Assembly (NCBI RefSeq): GCF_043555885.1
Contig: NZ_JBIGHX010000006.1
Span: 288,760-352,759, forward strand
Source of the DNA: Pelomonas lactea
Lineage (GTDB): Bacteria > Pseudomonadota > Gammaproteobacteria > Burkholderiales > Burkholderiaceae_C
Length of the DNA: 64,000 nt
Reading direction: 5' to 3'
In this document: piece after piece, positions 28,013 to 39,900 of the stretch
Layout: every line of letters begins with the position of its first letter
How positions within the stretch are numbered: position 1 is the first letter of the stretch
The notes under the pieces: generated by a model
What the model was told of the DNA's origin: nothing
The model's database searches: none
Seen by the model: only the letters and a program-made list of their open reading frames with translations
Made by a program: the position numbers and the translations under genes

Positions 28013-29059
28013 ATGTCCCACACGGTCGCCGACTTCGATTTCGACCTTCCTCCCGAGTTGATCGCCCAGCATCCCGCCGCGGAGCGCACCGCGTCGCGCC
28101 TGCTGGACGCCACCGGCCCCGAGCCCGTGGACCGCGTGTTCCGCGAGCTGCCCGAACTGCTGCAGTCGGGCGACCTGCTGGTGTTCAACAACACCCGCGT
28201 CATCAAGGCGCGGCTGTATGGCGTGAAGTCGACCGGCGGCAACGTCGAGGCGCTGGTCGAGCGCGTGCTGCCCGGCACGCAGGAGGTGTGGATGCACCTG
28301 CGCGCCAGCAAGAGCCCCAAGCCCGGCAGCCGCGTGCGCTTCGCCGACGCTTTCGACGCCGAGGTGCTGGGCCGCTGCGGGCCCGACATGGGCCTGTTCC
28401 ACCTGCGCTTTGCCGGCGACCCGTTCGCGCTGCTGGAGGCCCACGGCCATGTGCCGCTGCCGCCCTACATCGAGCATGCCGACAGCGCCGACGACGAACG
28501 CCGCTACCAGACCGTGTTCGCCAAGGAGCCCGGCGCCGTTGCCGCGCCGACCGCTGCGCTGCACTTCGACGAGGCGCTGCTGGCCCGGCTGGCCGAACGC
28601 GGTGTGCAGCAGGCGCATGTGACGCTGCACGTGGGCGCCGGCACGTTCCAGCCGGTGCGCGTCGAGAAGATCGACGAGCACAAGATGCACAGCGAATGGT
28701 TCGACGTGCCGCAGGCCACGGTGGACGCCGTCGCCGCCTGCCGCGCGCGCGGCGGCCGCGTGGTGGCCGTGGGCACGACGACGCTGCGCGCGCTGGAGTC
28801 CGCCGCGCGGGGCGGCACGCTGCGGGCCGGTGCCAGCGAAACCGACATCTTCATCACGCCGGGCTTCGAGTTCCGCGTCGTCGACCGGCTCGTCACCAAC
28901 TTCCACCTGCCCAGGAGCACGCTGATGATGCTGGTCAGCGCGCTGGCCGGGCATGCGCATGTGATGGCGCTGTACCGCCACGCGATTGCGCAGCGCTACC
29001 GCTTCTTCAGCTATGGCGACGCGATGCTGCTTTCACGGGTCCACGCAACGCGCCCCTGA
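28013..29059 (+). CDS. queA: S-adenosylmethionine:tRNA ribosyltransferase-isomerase
   Basis: The product is 348 residues from an ATG at 28013 (MSHTVADFDFDLPPELIAQHP); upstream in-frame codons are not family-like. QueA transfers the ribosyl part of SAM to preQ1 in tRNA in queuosine synthesis. Family signatures include LLVFNNTRVIKARLYG, RRYQTVFAKEPGAVAAPTA, HVTLHVGAGTFQPVR and FITPGFEFRVVD. It is paired with tgt, although an IMPACT-family gene on the other strand lies between them and overlaps its 3' end by 49 bases. Confidence 0.96.
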   Translation: MSHTVADFDFDLPPELIAQHPAAERTASRLLDATGPEPVDRVFRELPELLQSGDLLVFNNTRVIKARLYGVKSTGGNVEALVERVLPGTQEVWMHLRASKSPKPGSRVRFADAFDAEVLGRCGPDMGLFHLRFAGDPFALLEAHGHVPLPPYIEHADSADDERRYQTVFAKEPGAVAAPTAALHFDEALLARLAERGVQQAHVTLHVGAGTFQPVRVEKIDEHKMHSEWFDVPQATVDAVAACRARGGRVVAVGTTTLRALESAARGGTLRAGASETDIFITPGFEFRVVDRLVTNFHLPRSTLMMLVSALAGHAHVMALYRHAIAQRYRFFSYGDAMLLSRVHATRP

Positions 29060-29616
29060 CCGGCTTCATCGACGGCCGCCGTGAACACGGCCCGTGACGT
29101 GACCGGCAGCGCGACGCGCATGTGCACGCGCGCCTCGTGCCGCACGTCCAGCAGCGCGGCGCCATGCTGCTCGACAAGCCGGCGCAGCCGCCCCTCCAAC
29201 TCGTAGGGCAACTCGCAGCCCAGCTCGGCCAGGGCCACGCGCTCGATCTTGTCGGCCGTCAGCAGCGCCTGGGCGATGCAGTCCGTGTAGGCGCGCACCA
29301 GGCCGCCGGCGCCCAGCTTCACGCCGCCCCAGTAGCGCACGGCCGTGGCCAGAACGCCGTCCAGCCCCTGGTGGCGCAGCACGTCCAGCATGGGCCGGCC
29401 GGCGGTGCCGCCGGGCTCACCATCGTCGTTGGCGGCCGAGTGGCCGCCGGCCAGCAGCGCCCAGCAGACATGGGCGGCGCCCGGGTGTTCGGCGCGCAGC
29501 TGCGCCACGCGGGCCAGCGCCGCGGCGCGGTCGGCGCAGGGTTCCACCCGGCCGAGGAAGCGGCTCTTCTTGACGACGAGTTCGTGTTCGGCCGGGGCGG
29601 CCAGGGTCAGCGGCAT
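29011..29616 (-). CDS. IMPACT/YigZ-family protein
   Basis: The product is 201 residues. The UPF0029 (IMPACT) domain is recognisable from KKSRFLGRVEP, the motif AHVCWAL, AANDDGEPGGTAGRPML and TAVRYWGGVKLGAGGLVRAY. A C-terminal ferredoxin-like extension (about 140-200) is also typical. Family members are linked to translation control in eukaryotes; the bacterial role is unclear. The gene is convergent with queA, sharing 49 bases of coding sequence at the 3' ends, and its start lies 33 bases from the divergent tgt start. Confidence 0.92.
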   Translation of the reverse strand: MPLTLAAPAEHELVVKKSRFLGRVEPCADRAAALARVAQLRAEHPGAAHVCWALLAGGHSAANDDGEPGGTAGRPMLDVLRHQGLDGVLATAVRYWGGVKLGAGGLVRAYTDCIAQALLTADKIERVALAELGCELPYELEGRLRRLVEQHGAALLDVRHEARVHMRVALPVTSRAVFTAAVDEAGQGRVAWTRESSIASP

Positions 29617-29649
29617 GGCGGGATTGTCGGCTGCGACAATCCCCACCCC

Positions 29650-30777
29650 ATGCTGAAGTTCGACCTCCTCAAGACTGAAGGCCGCGCCCGCCGCGGCACG
29701 CTCACGCTCAACCACGGCGTCGTGCAGACGCCCATCTTCATGCCCGTGGGCACCTACGGCACGGTCAAGGGCGTCACACCGCGATCGCTGCAGGAGATGG
29801 GCGCGCAGATCATCCTGGGCAACACCTTCCACCTGTGGATGCGGCCGGGCCTGGATGTGGTGAAACAGTTCGGCGGCCTGCACCGCTTCGAGAGCTGGAC
29901 CAAGCCCATCCTGACCGACAGCGGCGGCTTCCAGGTGTGGAGCCTGGGCGCGATGCGCAAGATCAGCGAAGAGGGCGTCAAGTTCGCCTCGCCGGTGAAC
30001 GGCGACAAGCTGCTGCTGACGCCAGAGGTCAGCATGCAGATCCAGACGGTGCTCAACAGCGACATCGTCATGCAGTTCGACGAATGCACGCCGTATGAAA
30101 GCAAGGGCGTGCTGACGACCGAGCGCGAGGCCAAGCAGTCCATGGAGCTGAGCCTGCGCTGGGCCAAGCGCTGCATCACCGAGTTCGAGCGGCTGGAGAA
30201 CCCGAACGCGCTGTTCGGCATCGTGCAGGGCGGCATGTACACGAACCTGCGCGACGCCTCGCTGGCCGGCCTGGCCGAGCTGGACCTGCCCGGTTACGCC
30301 ATCGGCGGCCTGAGCGTGGGCGAGCCCAAGGCCGAGATGCAGCGCATCCTGGAACACACGGGCCACCAGCTGCCGGCCAACAAGCCGCGCTACCTGATGG
30401 GCGTGGGCACGCCGGAAGACCTCGTCGAGGGCGTCAGCCAGGGCATCGACATGTTCGACTGCGTGATGCCCACCCGCAACGCGCGCAACGGCCACCTGTT
30501 CACGCGCTTCGGCGACCTGCGGCTGCGCAACGCCCGCTACAAGGCCGACGAGTCGCCCGTGGACCCCACCTGCAGCTGCGAATGCTGCAAGGGCTTCAGC
30601 CGCGCCTACCTCCACCACCTGGATCGCTGCGGCGAGATGCTGGGCCCCATGCTGACCAGCATCCACAACCTGCACTACTACCTGGCCCTGATGCAGGAGA
30701 TGCGCGACGCGCTGGACGCCGGGCGCTTCGAGGCCTGGCGGGCCCAGTTCCACGCGGACCGCGCACGGGGCGTTTGA
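29650..30777 (+). CDS. tgt: tRNA-guanine transglycosylase
   Basis: The product is 375 residues, the standard length, starting MLKFDLLKTEGRARRGTL. Tgt exchanges guanine-34 for preQ1 in tRNAs with GUN anticodons. Visible are TDSGGFQVWSLG with the active-site Asp, GIVQGGMYTNLR, YAIGGLSVGEPK, FDCVMPTRNARNG and the zinc site CSCECC followed by YLHH. In most proteobacteria yajC-secD-secF follows tgt; here the next gene is the giant surface protein. Confidence 0.97.
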   Translation: MLKFDLLKTEGRARRGTLTLNHGVVQTPIFMPVGTYGTVKGVTPRSLQEMGAQIILGNTFHLWMRPGLDVVKQFGGLHRFESWTKPILTDSGGFQVWSLGAMRKISEEGVKFASPVNGDKLLLTPEVSMQIQTVLNSDIVMQFDECTPYESKGVLTTEREAKQSMELSLRWAKRCITEFERLENPNALFGIVQGGMYTNLRDASLAGLAELDLPGYAIGGLSVGEPKAEMQRILEHTGHQLPANKPRYLMGVGTPEDLVEGVSQGIDMFDCVMPTRNARNGHLFTRFGDLRLRNARYKADESPVDPTCSCECCKGFSRAYLHHLDRCGEMLGPMLTSIHNLHYYLALMQEMRDALDAGRFEAWRAQFHADRARGV

Positions 30778-30794
30778 CGCGCATCCCAAGAGCT

Positions 30795-30831
30795 AGGGGG
30801 GGCAGGTGTTGCTGCCCTGAAATTCCCCCCT
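30795..30831 (+). terminator. Possible terminator after tgt
   Basis: AGGGGGG and CCCCCCT can pair around a 23-base loop that itself contains a small CAG/CTG stem, starting 17 bases after the tgt stop. Only a weak CGTTTAC follows, so it is a poor intrinsic terminator and may not function. Confidence 0.35.
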
Positions 30832-30972
30832 CGTTTACAGGTGAGTACGGATAAATCCGTCACATCCTGCAGCCCAGAATTCGCCCGCCCACTCTGGTGC
30901 AGGCGCTGCGTCTGCCGTGCTGTAACTGTTTGAAACAACGGAGTGGGTCCGACGAACTTTCGAGGCCTCCCG
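30832..30972 (+). promoter_or_regulatory. Leader region of the giant gene
   Basis: About 140 bases before the giant gene, noticeably less GC-rich than its surroundings, with AT-rich patches (GGATAAATCC near 30850 and TGTAACTGTTTGAAACAAC near 30920). The promoter is expected here, but I cannot pick one -35/-10 pair with confidence. A GAGG ribosome site lies seven bases before the ATG at 30973. Confidence 0.4.
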
Positions 30973-33900
30973 ATGTCGATCAAGTCCTTGCGCGCTCGCG
31001 CTGCCGCTGCCCTGCGCCGTGCTTCCCGCTCTGCAACTGCCCGTGCCCCGGCGCCGCGGCCTGCGTCGTGGAAGGTCGAGACGCTGGAGCCCAAGCTGCT
31101 GCTGTCGGCCGACGCGCTGCCGGCGGTGCATCTGCTGGCCACGCAGGCCGATGCGCAGGCACCCAAGGTCTACGGCTTCGAGCGCGGCGAGGGCGCGGCC
31201 TGGGTGGATGCCCGCGCGGCCGGCGACACGGCGGGCGGGCTGCTGCAGTTCGGTGACGGCATTGCAGCCGCCGACGTGGCGGTGCGACGCGTCATCGACG
31301 ATGCCACCGGCGAGGCCAACGCGCTGGAGTTGGCGCTGCGCGGCAGCGGCGACCGCGTGCAGCTGCGCGGCTTCTTCACCGACGCCAACCCGGTGCAAGC
31401 CGTCGCGTTCGCCGATGGCACGCGCTGGACGGCTGACGAGCTCCCCGGCCTGATCGAGACCGGCCCGCAGCGCCAGGCGCTGGCGGCGCAGGCGGCCACG
31501 GCCAATGCCGTCGTCACCAACGGCCCGGGCAACAACCTCTACCTGTTCGGCCGCGGCGATGGCGCGACGACGGTGCAGTCCTACTCGGACCCCAACCTCG
31601 GCAAGGTCAACACACTGCAGTTCAAGGCCGGCGTGGCGCCGGCGGACGTCAGCGTCGCGCGCGCACTCGACAGCCAGGCCGGCGGCAACGTCGCGCTGGC
31701 GCTGACCATCAACGGCACCGCCGACGTCATTTCATTCAACGGCTTCCTGTACGGCGGCACGCCGGCCAACGAGTTCAACGGGCTGCAGAAGGTCGTGTTC
31801 GCGGATGGCACGAGCTGGGATGTGTCGCACCTGCTGTTCCTGCTGGGCATGGGCACGGCGGGCAACGACAGCTACTCCGGCAGCTCGGGCGCTGATCTGC
31901 TGAATGGCGGCGCCGGGAATGACAGCCTCTGGGGCGTTGGGGGCAACGACAGCCTGTACGGCGGTGCGGGCGATGACAACCTGGACGGCGGTGATGGCGA
32001 TGATTTGCTTGAAGGTGGCAGCGGCAACGACTCGCTGAGCGCCGGCGCCGGCAACAACACCTTCCTTTTCGGCCGCGGTGATGGGCAGGACCGGCTTTAC
32101 TACAACTACAACTCGACCGCCGGGCGCATCAACACGCTGCAGTTCAAGGCCGGCATTGCGCCCGCCGACGTCGTCGTTAAGCAGGCGTACGACAACTATT
32201 GGGGGGGCAACCAAGCGCTGGAGCTGAGCATTGCCGGAACGACCGACAAGGTCATCGTCAACGGCTTCTTCTACTACGACGATCCGGCCAACGCCTATGC
32301 CGGCATCCAGAAGGTGCGCTTCGCCGATGGCACCGAATGGACGGCCGGCCAGATCGTCGTGCTGCTGCTCGCCGGCACGGACGGCAACGACAATCTGCGC
32401 GGCACAGCCGCGCCCGACACGATCAACGGTGGGGTGGGCAATGACACGTTGAACGGTGCCGGCGGTGACGACACCGTGTCGGGCGGCATCGGCAACGATG
32501 CGCTGTACGGCGAGGGCGGCGCGGATCAGCTGTTCGGCAACGAGGGCGACGACAGTCTGGACGGCGGCGACGGCAACGACACGCTGGAAGGCGGTGCCGG
32601 CAACGACACGCTGAATGGCGGTGCCGGCAGCAACACTTTCGTGTTTGGTCGCGGCGACGGCCAGGACCGCCTCTACTACAACTACAACTCGACGGTCGGC
32701 CGCGTCAACACGTTGCAGTTCAAGCCGGGTATCGCGCCCGCCGACGTCATCGTCAAGCAGGCCTATGACAACTATTGGGGCGGCAATCAGGCGCTGGAGT
32801 TGAGCATCGCCGGCACGACCGACAAGGTCATCGTCAACGGCTTCTTCTACTACGACGATCCGGCCAACAACTACGCCGGCATCCAGCGTGTGCGCTTTAC
32901 CGACGGCACGGAATGGGACGCCGCGGCCATCCTGGGCATGCTTTACGCCGGCACGGACGGCAACGACAACCTGCGCGGCACGAGTGGCGCCAACTTCATC
33001 TACGGTGGTGGCGGCAACGACACGCTGAACGGTGCCGGCGGTGATGACACCGTGTCGGGCGGCATTGGCAACGATGCGCTGTACGGCGAGGGCGGCGCAG
33101 ATCAGCTGTTCGGCAACGAAGGCGACGATAGCCTGGAAGGTGGCGACGGCAATGACACGCTGGACGGTGGTGCCGGCAACGACACGCTGAACGCCGGTGC
33201 AGGCAACAACACGTTCGTGTTTGGTCGCGGGGATGGCCAGGACCGGCTGTACTACAACTACAACTCGACGGTCGGCCGCGTCAACACGCTGCAGTTCAAG
33301 GACGGCGTTGCGCCCGCCGACATCGTCGTCAAGCAGGTCTACGACAACTACTGGGGCGGCAACCAGGCGCTGGAGTTGAGCATCGCCGGCACGACCGACA
33401 AGGTGACCGTCAACGGCTTTTTCTACTACGACGATCCCGGCAACAACTACAACGGCCTGCAAAAGGTCAGGTTCGACGACGGCACCGAGTGGGACGTCGC
33501 TGCCCTGCTCGGCAGGCTGTACACGGGCACCGAAGGTGATGACGGATGGCGCGGCACCAACGCGGCCGAAACCTTCAACGGCCTCGGTGGCAATGACAGC
33601 ATCGCCGGTGCGGGTGGCAACGACATCATTGACGGTGGCGCCGGCAATGACACGCTGCGCGGTGACGACGGCGATGACGTCGTCATGGGCGGCATCGGCA
33701 ATGACAGTCTCTACGGTGGCGCCGGCAAGGATGTGCTGCAGGGCGGCGACGGGGATGACGGCCTGGACGGCGGTGACGGCGACGACACACTGGACGGCGG
33801 TGCGGGCAACGACACGCTGAACGCCGGCAACGGCAACAACACCTTCCTGTTTGGGCGTGGCGACGGTCAGGACCGCCTGTACTACAACCACAACGGCGGC

Positions 33901-36900
33901 CAGGCGCGCACGAACACGTTGCAGTTCAAGGCTGGCGTGTCTCCGGCTGATGTGCGCGTCAAGCAGGCCTACGACAACTATTGGGGAGGCAACCAGGCGC
34001 TGGAGTTCAGCATCGTCGGGACAACCGACAAGGTCACTGCCAACGGCTTCTTTTACTACGACGACCCCAGCAACGGCTACAACGGCCTGCAGAAGGTCCG
34101 CTTCGACGACGGTACCGAATGGGACATTGCGACGTTGGTTGCGATGGTCGAGACCTTCACCGACGGCGATGACAACGTGCGCGGCACGATCGCCAGCGAG
34201 ACCCTCAGCGGCGGGCTGGGCAATGACACCATCGCCGGCGCGGCCGGCAACGACATCATCGACGGCGGTGCGGGCAACGACAGCCTGTCTGGTGATGATG
34301 GCGACGACGCGGTCACCGGGGGCACGGGCAACGACAGCATCAGCGGCGGCAGCGGCATCGACCTGCTGCAGGGCGGCGACGGCAACGATTCGCTGAACGG
34401 CGGCAGCGGCAATGACCGACTCTACGGCGAGGCGGGCGATGACGCCCTGGACGGCGGGGACGGCGACGACCTGCTGGAAGGCGGTACCGGCAATGACACG
34501 CTGAACGCCGGAGCGGGGAGCAACACCTTCCTGTTCGGCCGTGGTGATGGTCAGGACCGGCTGTACTACAACCACAACGGTGGTCAGGCCCGTATCAATA
34601 CCTTGCAGTTCAAGGCCGGCGTTGCGCCTGCTGACATTGCCATCAAGCAGGCCTACGACAACTACTGGGGTGGCAACCAGGCGCTGGAGTTGAGCATTGC
34701 GGGCACGACCGACAAGGTCACCGTCAACGGTTTCTTCTATTACGACGACCCCACCAACGGCTACAACGGTCTGCAGAAGGTCCGTTTCGACGATGGCACC
34801 GAATGGGACGTTGCCTATCTCGTCGCGACGCTGCTGGCGGGCACGCCGGCGGCCGACAGCATCGCCGGCACGGTGGCAGCCGACGAGATCCACGGCGGCG
34901 CCGGCAATGACACGCTGGCCGGCCGCGGCGGCAACGACGCGCTGTACGGCGAAGAGGGCAACGACGCGCTGTACGGCGATGACGGCAACGACATGCTGTT
35001 CGGCGGCGCTGGCAACGACTACCTGGACGGGGGCTACGGCAACAACACCTATGTGTTCGGCCGCGGCGACGGGCAGGACACCATCGGCAACCGATACGAC
35101 ACGACGGCGGGCAAGCTCAACACCATCCAGTTCCGCGCAGACGTGCTGCCGGGCGACGTGAGCGTGCGCCGCGTCTACGACAACCAGAGCGGCGGCATCA
35201 CGGCGTTGGAGCTGGCCATCGTCGGCAGCAACGACCGCATCACGGTCAACTACTTCGCCTACAACGACGACCCGGCCAACCCCTACAACCCGGTGCAGCG
35301 GGCCACCTTTGCCGATGGCACGGTGTGGAACATCGCGCGACTCGTCGAGCTGATGAGCGCGGGCACCGAGGCCAACGACAACCTGCGCGGCACCAATGGC
35401 GCCGACGTGCTGACCGGCGGCCGCGGCGACGACATCCTGAGTGGCAACGACGGCCATGACCGCCTGCTGGGCGGCGACGGCAACGACGCGCTGTACGGCG
35501 GCAACGGCAACGACACGCTGGACGGCGGCAGCGGCAACGACTGGCTCGAAGGCGGCTACGGCAACAACACCTACCTGTTCGGCCGCGGCGACGGGCAGGA
35601 CACGCTGGTGGGCTACTACGACTCCACGGCCGGCAAGCTCGGCACCGTGCAGTTCAAGGCCGGCGTCGCCGCGAGCGACGTGCTGCTGCGCCGTGTGGGC
35701 GGCGCGCAGGGCAATGGCAACGAATCGCTGGAGCTGTCCATCGCCGGCACGACCGACCGGCTGGTCATCAACTACTTCTTCCAGGGTGACAACCCCGGCA
35801 GCTACTACAACCCCGTCCAGCAGGTCCGCTTCGACGACGGAACGACGTGGGACATCCCGACGCTGCTGGCGCTGCTGGGTGCCGGTACCGCCGGCGACGA
35901 CGCGCTGCGCGGCACCACCGGTGCCGACACGCTGAGCGGCGGCCGTGGCAACGACAGCCTGGAGGGCCTGGACGGCAACGACACGCTGCTGGGCGGCGAT
36001 GGCAACGACGCGCTGTACGGCGGCAACGGCAACGACACGCTGGACGGCGGCGTGGGCAACGACTGGCTGGAAGGCGGCTACGGCAACAACACCTACCTGT
36101 TCGGCCGCGGCGACGGGCAGGACACGCTGGTGGGCTACTACGACTCGACGGCGGGCAAGCTCAACACCGTGCAGCTCAAGGCCGGCGTGGCCGTGGGCGA
36201 CGTGCTGCTGCGCCGCGTGGGCGGTGCGCAGGGCAATGGCAACGAGTCGCTGGAACTCTCCATCGCCGGCACGACGGACCGGCTTGTCATCAACTACTTC
36301 TTCCAGGGTGACAACCCTGGCAGCTACTACAACCCCGTCCAGCAGATCCGCTTCAACGACGGCACGACGTGGAGCGTCGGCGACATCCTGGCCGCGCTGG
36401 CCAACGGCACGGCGGCCGACGACGCGCTGCGCGGCACCACGGGCGCCGACACGCTGAGCGGAGGTCGCGGCAACGACAGCCTGGAGGGCCTGGACGGCAA
36501 CGACACGCTGCTGGGCGGCAGTGGCAACGACGCGCTGTACGGTGGCAACGGCAACGACACGCTGGACGGCGGCGTGGGCAACGACTGGCTGGAAGGCGGC
36601 TACGGCAACAACACCTACCTGTTCGGTCGCGGCGACGGTCAGGACACGCTGGTGGGCTACTACGACTCCACGGCCGGCAAGCTCAACGTCGTGCAGCTGA
36701 AGGCCGGCGTGGCCGTGGGCGACGTGCTGCTGCGCCGCGTGGGCGGCACGCAGGGCAGCGGCAACGAGTCGCTGGAGCTGTCCATCGCCGGCACGACCGA
36801 CCGGCTGCTGATCAACTACTTCTTCCAGGGCGACAACCCCGGCAGCTACTACAACCCCGTCCAGCAGATCCGCTTCAACGACGGCACGACGTGGAGCATC

Positions 36901-39900
36901 GGCGACATCCTCGCCGCGATGGGCGCTGGCACGGCCAGCGACGACGCGCTGCGCGGCACCACGGCCGGCGACACGCTCAGCGGGGGCCGTGGCAACGACA
37001 GCCTGGAGGGCCTGGACGGCAATGACACGCTGCAGGGCGGCAGCGGCAACGACGCGCTGTACGGCGGCAACGGCAACGACACGCTGGACGGCGGCACGGG
37101 CAACGACTACCTGGACGGCGGCTACGGCAACAACACCTACCTGTTCGGCCGCGGCGACGGGCAGGACCTGATCGGCTCGAACTACGACTCGACAGCCGGC
37201 AAGCTCAACACCGTGCAGTTCCGCGCCGGCATCAGCCCGGCGGACGTCGTGCTGCGCAAGGTGACCGGCACGCAGGGCGGCGCCAACGAGTCGCTGGAGA
37301 TCACGCTGGTCGACAGCGCCGACCGGCTCATCGTCAACTACTTCTTCCAGGGCGGCAGCTCCGCCAGCTACTACAACCCCGTCCAGCAGCTGCGCTTCGA
37401 CGACGGCACCGCCTGGGACCTGGCCGCCATCAGCGCCCGCCTGGAGACGGCGCCCGCGACGACGACGATCAACGGCACCAGCGGTGCCGACACGCTGACC
37501 GGCACGGCCGCCAACGAGACGCTCAACGGCCTGGGCGGCACCGACACGCTGGCCGGCGGCGCCGGCACGGACTTCCTGTCCGGCGGCACGGGCAACAACA
37601 CCTATCTGTTCAACCGTGGTGACGGCGTCGACACCATCCTCTACAGCGGCGACACCAACCCCAGCCGCCTGAACACCGTGCGCCTGGGCGTGGGCATCAC
37701 GCCGGCCGACCTCGTGCTGCGCCGCGTGCTGGACAGCCAGACCTTCCGCTACAGCGCGCTGCAGATCGGCATCGCTGGCACCGCGGACCGGCTGATCATC
37801 AACTACTTCGTCGAGAACGACAGCCCCACCAACGCCTACAACCCGGTCCAGCAGCTGCAGTTCGACGACGGCACCATCTGGACGGCCACCGAGATCTTCA
37901 ACCGCCTGAACACCGCCACCGCGGGTGACGACACGTTGACCGGCTCCACGGCCGGCGAGACGCTCAGCGGCGGTGCCGGCAACGACCAGCTCAGCGCGCG
38001 CGGCGGCAACGACACGCTGCTGGGCGGCGACGGCGACGACCTGCTGTACGGCGAGGCGGGCAACGACACGCTGGACGGCGGCGCGGGCAACGACTACTTC
38101 CACGTCGGCAACGGCAACAACACCATCCTGCTCGGCCTGGGCGACGGCGTGGACGTGCTGGCCTACACCGACTACGACACCAGCAAGACCAACACGCTGG
38201 TCTTCAAGGCGAGCATCGCGCCGGCCGATGTGCGCCTGAGCCGCGTGGTGGAAGAGGGCGCGCGCAGCTACCGCGCGCTGGAAGTGGCCTACGGCAACGG
38301 CGGCGACAAGCTCATCGTCAACGCCTTCTTCGAGAACGAGGATCCGAACCGCGGCTACAACCCGCTGCAGAAGATCCAGTTCGACGACGGCACCGTCTGG
38401 ACGCTGGCCGACATCGTCACCCGCACCCAGCAGGGCACGGCGGGCAACGACACGCTGCGCGGCACGTCCTGGGCCGACACGCTGGACGGCGGCGACGGCA
38501 ACGACACCCTCATCGCCGGCAACGGCAACGACACGCTCAAGGGCGGCGCGGGCGACGACCTGCTGTACGGCGAGGCGGGCAACGACACGCTGGACGGCGG
38601 CGCGGGGAACGACTACTTCCACGTCGGCAACGGCAACAACACCATCCTGCTCGGCCTGGGCGACGGCGCCGACGTGCTGGCCTACACCGACTACGACACC
38701 AGCAAGACCAACACGCTGGTCTTCAAGGCCGGCATCACGCCGGCCGACGTGAAGCTCAGCCGCGTGCTGGAAGAGGGCGCGCGCAGCTACCGCGCGCTCG
38801 AGGTCGCCTACGGCAACGGCGGCGACAAGCTCACCGTCAACGCCTTCTTCGAGAACGACGACCCCAACCGCGGCTACAACCCGCTGCAGAAGATCCAGTT
38901 CGACGACGGCACCGTCTGGACGCTGGCCGACATCGTCGCCCGCGTGAACGCGGGCACCGACGGCGCGGACAGCCTCATCGGCACGGCTGCCGGCGAGACG
39001 CTGGAAGGTGGCGATGGCCACGACACGCTGTCTGGCCGCGGCGGCAACGACACGCTGCGCGGCGGCCGCGGCAACGACGCGTTGTACGGCGAGGGCGGCA
39101 ACGACACGCTGGAAGGCGGCGAGGGCGACGACCTGCTGTACGGCGGCGGCGAGAACGACACGCTGGACGGCGGCGCGGGCAACGACTACTTCCACGTCGG
39201 CAACGGCAGCAACACCCTCCTGCTGGGCGTGGGCGACGGCGTGGACGTGCTGGCCTACACCGACTACGACACCGGCAAGACCAACACGCTGGTCTTCAAG
39301 GCGGGCATCACGCCCGCGGACGTGCGCCTGAGCCGCGCGCTGGAAGAGGGCGCGCGCAGCTACCGCGCGCTGGAAGTGGCCTACGGCAACGGCGGCGACA
39401 AGCTCATCGTCAACGCCTTCTTCGAGAACGAGGACCCCAACCGCGGCTACAACCCGCTGCAGAAGATCCAGTTCGCCGACGGCACCGTCTGGACGCTGGC
39501 CGACATCGTCGCCCGCACCCAGCAGGGCACGGCGGGCAACGACACGCTGCGCGGCACCTCGTGGGCCGAGACGCTGGACGGCGGCGACGGCAACGACACC
39601 CTCATCGCCGGCAATGGCAACGACACGCTCAAGGGCGGCGCGGGCGACGACAGCCTGTCGGGCGAGGAGGGCAACGACGTCCTCGACGGCGGCACCGGCA
39701 ACGACACGCTCAGCGCCGGCAACGGCAACAACACCTACCTGTTCGGCCGCGGCGACGGGCAGGACACGCTGATCGAGACGCCGTACAACACCGGCAAGGT
39801 CAACACGCTGCAGTTCAAGCCGGGCATTGCACCGTCGGACGTCATCGTGCGCCGCGTGTTCGACTACCGCACCGCGCAGTACACGGCCATCAGCATCGGC

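Noticed and set aside
31880..39770. Regularly spaced DNA repeats resembling a CRISPR or satellite array
   Set aside because: The repeats are in frame and encode RTX nonapeptides; spacing is codon-quantised and there are no unique spacers between palindromic repeats.
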